Shown one piece after another: positions 29,280-32,564 of a stretch of DNA of 32,564 nucleotides. Source of the DNA: Parcubacteria group bacterium M6-OD1-3 (lineage in GTDB: Bacteria; Patescibacteriota; Minisyncoccia; Moranbacterales; UBA9337); assembly GCA_003056165.1 (NCBI GenBank), contig LSNR01000016.1:1-32564 (forward strand). Reading direction: 5' to 3'. Below the pieces are notes generated by a model, which saw nothing but the letters and a program-made list of their open reading frames with translations, was not told the DNA's origin and ran no database searches. How positions within the stretch are numbered: the first letter of the stretch is position 1; the number at the start of each line of letters is the position of its first letter. Made by a program: the position numbers and the translations under genes.

Positions 29280-29332
29280 CTGCTAAGGTTTACTTAGCAG
29301 TGTTGATTGAGAGTTGGCGAGCAATCTATTTC
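29280..29332 (-). repeat. second copy of the tRNA-Ser-derived hairpin unit with inverted anticodon arm
   Basis: The 39 bases at 29294-29332 are identical to 29158-29196. Next to them the anticodon arm piece CTGCTAAG (29300-29293) is followed after five bases by its reverse complement CTTAGCAG (29287-29280), so an 8-bp hairpin forms. No acceptor sequence is attached. This is an independent duplication of the same rearranged unit. Confidence 0.7.
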
Positions 29333-29570
29333 CCATCCAAGACGGATCAACTTCTGACTGACAATATAATATTCCTATTCACTCATCCATATAACAATTT
29401 AAAGAATACCAAAAAAATTATATTAAATCAAGCGAAATAAGTTAACAGCGAGGTTTCCGTTAATTGATGGACAGACAACCTCCTTAGTGTGTTGCTTAAA
29501 ACGATAATTTTATTTATAATATAAGTAAGTTAACCAATTAAATATAATTTATTTTAAAATTTATAAAAAT
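29333..29570. other. intergenic region with weak hairpin, no gene
   Basis: I see no gene. A GAGGTT/AACCTC stem with an inner TCC/GGA (29451-29482) is the only notable structure. It is upstream of the DUF389 gene and might be part of its leader. Confidence 0.35.
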
Positions 29571-30290
29571 ATGGTTTTAGTATTATTTAACAATCTCACA
29601 GAAAGTGATAAAACAAGAGCTATTGATCGATTAATTTCAGAGAGCACTCCGCGACAAGAATTTTTCTTAATGATTTTATTGTCAATTCTAATGGCGACAT
29701 TTGGTGTATTAATTGATAACTCTGCAGTAATTATCGGAAGTATGCTCATAGCCCCAATGCTTTACCCAATTTTGAGCGTTTCTTTAGGAGTAGTTATGAG
29801 TAACGGAAAATTGATTTCCCGCTCCTTTTACACACTTTTAAAATCAACCACTATAAGTATTATCGGAGCCATATTAATAACCTGGTTTTTTGGCTCAAAT
29901 ATTGAGCTAGGGAAAGAATTTTTATCCCGAACGGAACCAACAATCATTTATGGTACTATCGCTTTTATTTCTGGACTAGCGGCTTCCTTCGCTTTAGTAA
30001 AGCCCGACCTTAGTGAAACTTTGCCCGGAATTGCCATTTCTGTCTCCCTTATTCCGCCATTGGCTGCTACTGGAATTGGTATCGCCAGACTAGATTGGCC
30101 TGTTGCTAGTGGAGCTTTTATAATGTTTCTTCTTAATACCGCCGGAATTATTTTCGCCAGTATGATAGTATTTTCCATGATGAATCTCTATATAAAAAGA
30201 ACTATTGTAAAAAGAATAATTACTCGAGAAAAAAAAGAAATGGAGCGCGACATCGCTAAAGCAAAAAAATTATTACGATTAGACAAATAG
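29571..30290 (+). CDS. DUF389 membrane protein, 239 aa
   Basis: After a cytoplasmic start (LTESDKTRAIDRLISES) come about five hydrophobic segments with the DUF389 signature FGVLIDNSAVIIGSMLIAPM near residues 45-64. Gly/Ala-rich helices (FISGLAASFALVKPDLSETL, ISVSLIPPLAATGIG) follow, and a basic C-terminus. The family is an integral membrane protein of unknown function. There is no Shine-Dalgarno. The gene is alone on the plus strand and no partner is seen. Confidence 0.88.
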   Translation: MVLVLFNNLTESDKTRAIDRLISESTPRQEFFLMILLSILMATFGVLIDNSAVIIGSMLIAPMLYPILSVSLGVVMSNGKLISRSFYTLLKSTTISIIGAILITWFFGSNIELGKEFLSRTEPTIIYGTIAFISGLAASFALVKPDLSETLPGIAISVSLIPPLAATGIGIARLDWPVASGAFIMFLLNTAGIIFASMIVFSMMNLYIKRTIVKRIITREKKEMERDIAKAKKLLRLDK

Positions 30291-30310
30291 AAATAAACTA
30301 TCCTGACAAT

Positions 30311-30439
30311 CTAATCACTATAATTTAAAAAAGAAAACAGCGCTGATCCAAAATTGAACCTACGCTGCTTAGCTTGTACGATATTTGCTATAAAAAATAT
30401 CCCCATCACTGCCAAAAAAACTGTCATTGCCTTTTTCAT
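30311..30439 (-). CDS. probable secreted peptide, 42 aa
   Basis: A GGAG Shine-Dalgarno lies eight bases before an ATG encoding MKKAMTVFLAVMGIFFIANIV and then QA-KQRRFNFG. This is a standard Sec signal peptide: two Lys, a hydrophobic core of about 17, and a VQA cleavage site after residue 23. The predicted mature peptide is 19 residues, KQRRFNFGSALFSFLNYSD, basic at the start and aromatic after. There is no Cys, so it is not a lipoprotein. No export or immunity gene is adjacent. The strong ribosome site and signal peptide make it more than chance. It is too short to assign. Confidence 0.65.
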   Translation of the reverse strand: MKKAMTVFLAVMGIFFIANIVQAKQRRFNFGSALFSFLNYSD

Positions 30440-30655
30440 GATTCTTCTCCTGTTTTTTTGATGAAAAAATTCCATCTTTTTGTAGTTAATTATTATAGTT
30501 TGTTAGACTAAATAATTATACTACGGAAGGTGTCTTTTTTTCTAGATTAAGATTGGGAGTAGAATGTAAGACCCGGATTAACAATCGCCTGTAACACTTC
30601 CATAATTACGCTATGGAGGTATTGCAACTAGAATCCAAATTCGTCCGACTTTTCA
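30440..30655. other. intergenic region with a hairpin, no gene
   Basis: A 9-bp hairpin with one G-T pair (ACTTCCATA/TATGGAGGT, loop ATTACGC, 30596-30620) lies between the small peptide and the glycosyltransferase. Minus-strand TATAAT boxes at about 30490 and 30520 are possible promoters of the peptide gene. Confidence 0.4.
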
Positions 30656-31807
30656 TCATAATTCATTTATCAATTTCAAAAACATTTTAGCAGATTTGGA
30701 CCAAGAGAATTTTTGAGCTTGACGAAGTTTATTATATGAAAATTCTTCATGTAATTTTTTATTCAAAAGAAACTCCTTGCAAGCAATTGCAATCTCATCC
30801 GGTCTATCGGCATCAATTAAAATTCCACCCTTTCCAACTACTTCCGGCAAGGACGAATTATTCGAAGCAACAACATCAACACCGCATTTCATCGCCTCCA
30901 AGGGCGGAATTCCAAACCCTTCAAAAAATGATGGATATACAAAAAGTGTAGCCAAATTGTAAACATAAACTTTATCCTTGTCGGCGATAAAATTTAATAA
31001 TATAATATCTTTTTTAAATTTTGATTTCTGAATAGACTCTTTAATTCTTTTCGATTTCCAACCGTCCGAGCCGGCAATAACCAACTTATACTTATCTAAA
31101 ACTTTGTTTTTTTCTCCTCGTATTTTCTCATAAGCCTCAACTAACCCCTCGATATTTTTTCTCGGCTCAAATGTTCCTAAAAATAAAATAAAATTAAATG
31201 GTAATTCGTACTTTTCTTTAATTTCCAAAAGTTTCGGATTGTTCCTATCCACCGTTTTGAAATTATTAGAAATTCCATTATAAATTACTTCAATTTTTGT
31301 CGGTGATATCTGATAATTTTTTACAATATCATCTTTAGTCGATTGAGAAACAGCAATTATTTTATCAGCTCGTTTTGCCAATTTTGGTGCATTGATAAAA
31401 ATATGCCACAGCCTCCTTTTCCATGAAAAGGTTTCCGGAAAATATTCAAAGGACAAATCATGGATTGTCAAAATTAGTTTAGCCTTCTTAGAATTGGCAA
31501 TGAAATTTATATTCGGCATAAAAATAATATCCACGCCACCGAGCATCAAATCAATTTTCGGCCATTGCAAATACCACAGAAACAAGTTCAAAAGTTTATT
31601 CGGAAAACGGAATATTTTTATTTTCACATTGGAATATTTTTTTGTCCAAGACAAATCAATCTTTGGCTTTTTCCAGGAATTTAAAAACAGGATATACTTA
31701 TTTCGTTTATCCTCTTGAAATATTTTTTTCAACAAATTTATAGTATATTCTTCTACCCCGGTCCTCCTGCCCTCGGATAGACAACGAATGTCTATGCCTA
31801 TTTTCAT
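30656..31807 (-). CDS. GT4-family glycosyltransferase, paralogue
   Basis: This 383-aa GT-B enzyme has KIGIDIRCLSEGRRTGVEEYT at the N-terminus, the donor-domain strand LFLGTFEPRKNIEGLVEAYE, and YPSFFEGFGIPPLEAMKCGVDVVAS with the E-x7-E motif. The layout is the same as the glycosyltransferase at 5504-6670, so they are paralogues of one mannosyltransferase-like group. It lies 101 bases downstream of a Wzz-like gene on the same strand, which places it in a surface polysaccharide cluster continuing beyond the window. Acceptor and donor are unknown. Confidence 0.88.
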   Translation of the reverse strand: MKIGIDIRCLSEGRRTGVEEYTINLLKKIFQEDKRNKYILFLNSWKKPKIDLSWTKKYSNVKIKIFRFPNKLLNLFLWYLQWPKIDLMLGGVDIIFMPNINFIANSKKAKLILTIHDLSFEYFPETFSWKRRLWHIFINAPKLAKRADKIIAVSQSTKDDIVKNYQISPTKIEVIYNGISNNFKTVDRNNPKLLEIKEKYELPFNFILFLGTFEPRKNIEGLVEAYEKIRGEKNKVLDKYKLVIAGSDGWKSKRIKESIQKSKFKKDIILLNFIADKDKVYVYNLATLFVYPSFFEGFGIPPLEAMKCGVDVVASNNSSLPEVVGKGGILIDADRPDEIAIACKEFLLNKKLHEEFSYNKLRQAQKFSWSKSAKMFLKLINEL

Positions 31808-31908
31808 AATTTCTTTAAGAATCTTGAATTATTTCTATCATCAACCTTTATCTTTCTTAAAATCCAAAAATAAAGTTCCTACCTATTGATAAACAAAAAA
31901 CCTCACCA

Positions 31909-32502
31909 TTAGACTTTATCATCAAAATAATGTTTAATAAAGACTATCCAAAAACCGATAAACACTCCCCCTAATAATAAAATTGAAATTAATTTTCCAA
32001 GAGAGAATTTATATTCTGATATTACTGGTTGACTCACTAAAACTTTAAACCAATTCGGGTCTTGCTGATATTTGTTAAGCTCCACAGTTTTTTTATCTAA
32101 AATTTTTGCAATAGCTTTGACCGTTTTTTTTGCATAACTGATTTTTTTCACCAAAAAAGTGACGTTTATCATTTGTGACGACAATCTTCTTGCTTTTAAT
32201 TTTTCAAAAGAATCCAATCCAGCATTATTAATTATATCCGCTTTAATTCTATCTGATTCAAGCCAGCGAACTACCGTATCAGCAAAACGTTCATCAGCTT
32301 GCAAACGATAAAATTCATCATAACGATAATCGTTAGTATTTTTTTGGTAGCCGATTCGTGTGATATTCAAATCAACACTCACTTTGTATTTCGTCGGCAA
32401 CAATAATTGTACTAACATTCCAAAAACTATCACACCGACAACGACGCTTGCAAATAACTTCCATTTTCTTCTAAATATTTTGATATATTCTTTTAGCTCC
32501 AT
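31909..32502 (-). CDS. Wzz-like polysaccharide chain-length/co-polymerase protein, 197 aa
   Basis: The start at 32502 (MELKEYIKIFRRKWKLFAS) is chosen because the cytoplasmic segment and first membrane helix of the Wzz domain begin here; the frame is open for 15 codons upstream without a ribosome site. A first helix near residues 16-36 precedes a periplasmic-type domain, and a second helix at about 171-190 (SILLLGGVFIGFWIVFIKHY) ends the protein. There is no tyrosine kinase domain. It probably sets the chain length or helps export of a polysaccharide made with the glycosyltransferase downstream. Confidence 0.82.
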   Translation of the reverse strand: MELKEYIKIFRRKWKLFASVVVGVIVFGMLVQLLLPTKYKVSVDLNITRIGYQKNTNDYRYDEFYRLQADERFADTVVRWLESDRIKADIINNAGLDSFEKLKARRLSSQMINVTFLVKKISYAKKTVKAIAKILDKKTVELNKYQQDPNWFKVLVSQPVISEYKFSLGKLISILLLGGVFIGFWIVFIKHYFDDKV

Positions 32503-32564
32503 AATATTGATTAATTTCAAAATTAATTCATAAATTTTAAAACACAAACAGTGTGTACGTAGTC

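Noticed and set aside
30500-30660. Insertion sequence end near the GGTGTC/GACACC sequences at 30530 and 10530
   Set aside because: The resemblance between the two spots is only about seven bases, with no transposase or matching inverted repeat.

Overview
The window looks like a chromosome segment from a Candidate Phyla Radiation (Patescibacteria) bacterium, probably of the Parcubacteria group. The evidence is AT-rich DNA, many genes without a Shine-Dalgarno sequence beside a few with a strong GGAGG, a housekeeping sigma factor with a long Lys/Arg-rich N-terminal tail, a zinc-ribbon/DUF805 cluster, many short hypothetical proteins, and dispersed GC-rich palindromes. This is recognition by eye, not a phylogenetic placement.

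Layout. Positions 1-5441 (all minus) carry a truncated pyrF, a short hypothetical, hypD, a 220-aa hypothetical, hypC, a 292-aa hypothetical and manC (GDP-mannose supply). Positions 5504-9023 (minus) form a cell-envelope run: murA, mreB and a GT4 glycosyltransferase. A back-to-back promoter pair at 9058-9119 separates murA from a plus-strand secreted 3D-domain protein. Positions 9860-16745 are the accessory part. It holds tRNA-Leu(UAA), tRNA-Cys(GCA) and several tRNA-Asn(GUU) copies, interrupted or flanked by tRNA fragments carrying palindromic insertions. It also holds a small AbrB-type regulator with a palindromic operator-like promoter present three times, a four-gene zinc-ribbon operon behind a hairpin-rich leader, a three-gene plus-strand cassette, remnants of a serine recombinase and of a second AbrB, a DEAD-box helicase, and a GIY-YIG nuclease lodged between a tRNA-Asn 5' half and an intact tRNA-Asn.

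Positions 16907-28950 are mostly minus: rpoD and dnaG, a 626-aa membrane-anchored baseplate-J-like protein, an FN3-like membrane protein, a ferric-reductase-like membrane protein next to apbE, an alpha/beta hydrolase, an MFS transporter, and a membrane protein behind a broken XRE regulator. Positions 29004-32502 hold tRNA-Ser(GCU) with two rearranged tRNA-Ser-derived copies, a DUF389 membrane protein, a 42-aa probable secreted peptide, a second GT4 glycosyltransferase and a Wzz-like protein.

The most unusual signal is the repeated link between tRNA genes and palindromic DNA. All four tRNA families (Asn, Cys, Leu, Ser) have one apparently intact copy accompanied by one or more partial or altered copies in which hairpin-forming sequence sits in the D-loop, the anticodon loop or an adjacent position; in two families the anticodon-arm sequence also appears inverted. 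Two further signals are a 28-bp block, identical and exactly 9 nt upstream of the -35 box at two unrelated promoters, and a repeated GTAACGTAC palindrome at the promoters of the AbrB gene and the zinc-ribbon operon, which suggests a small regulon.
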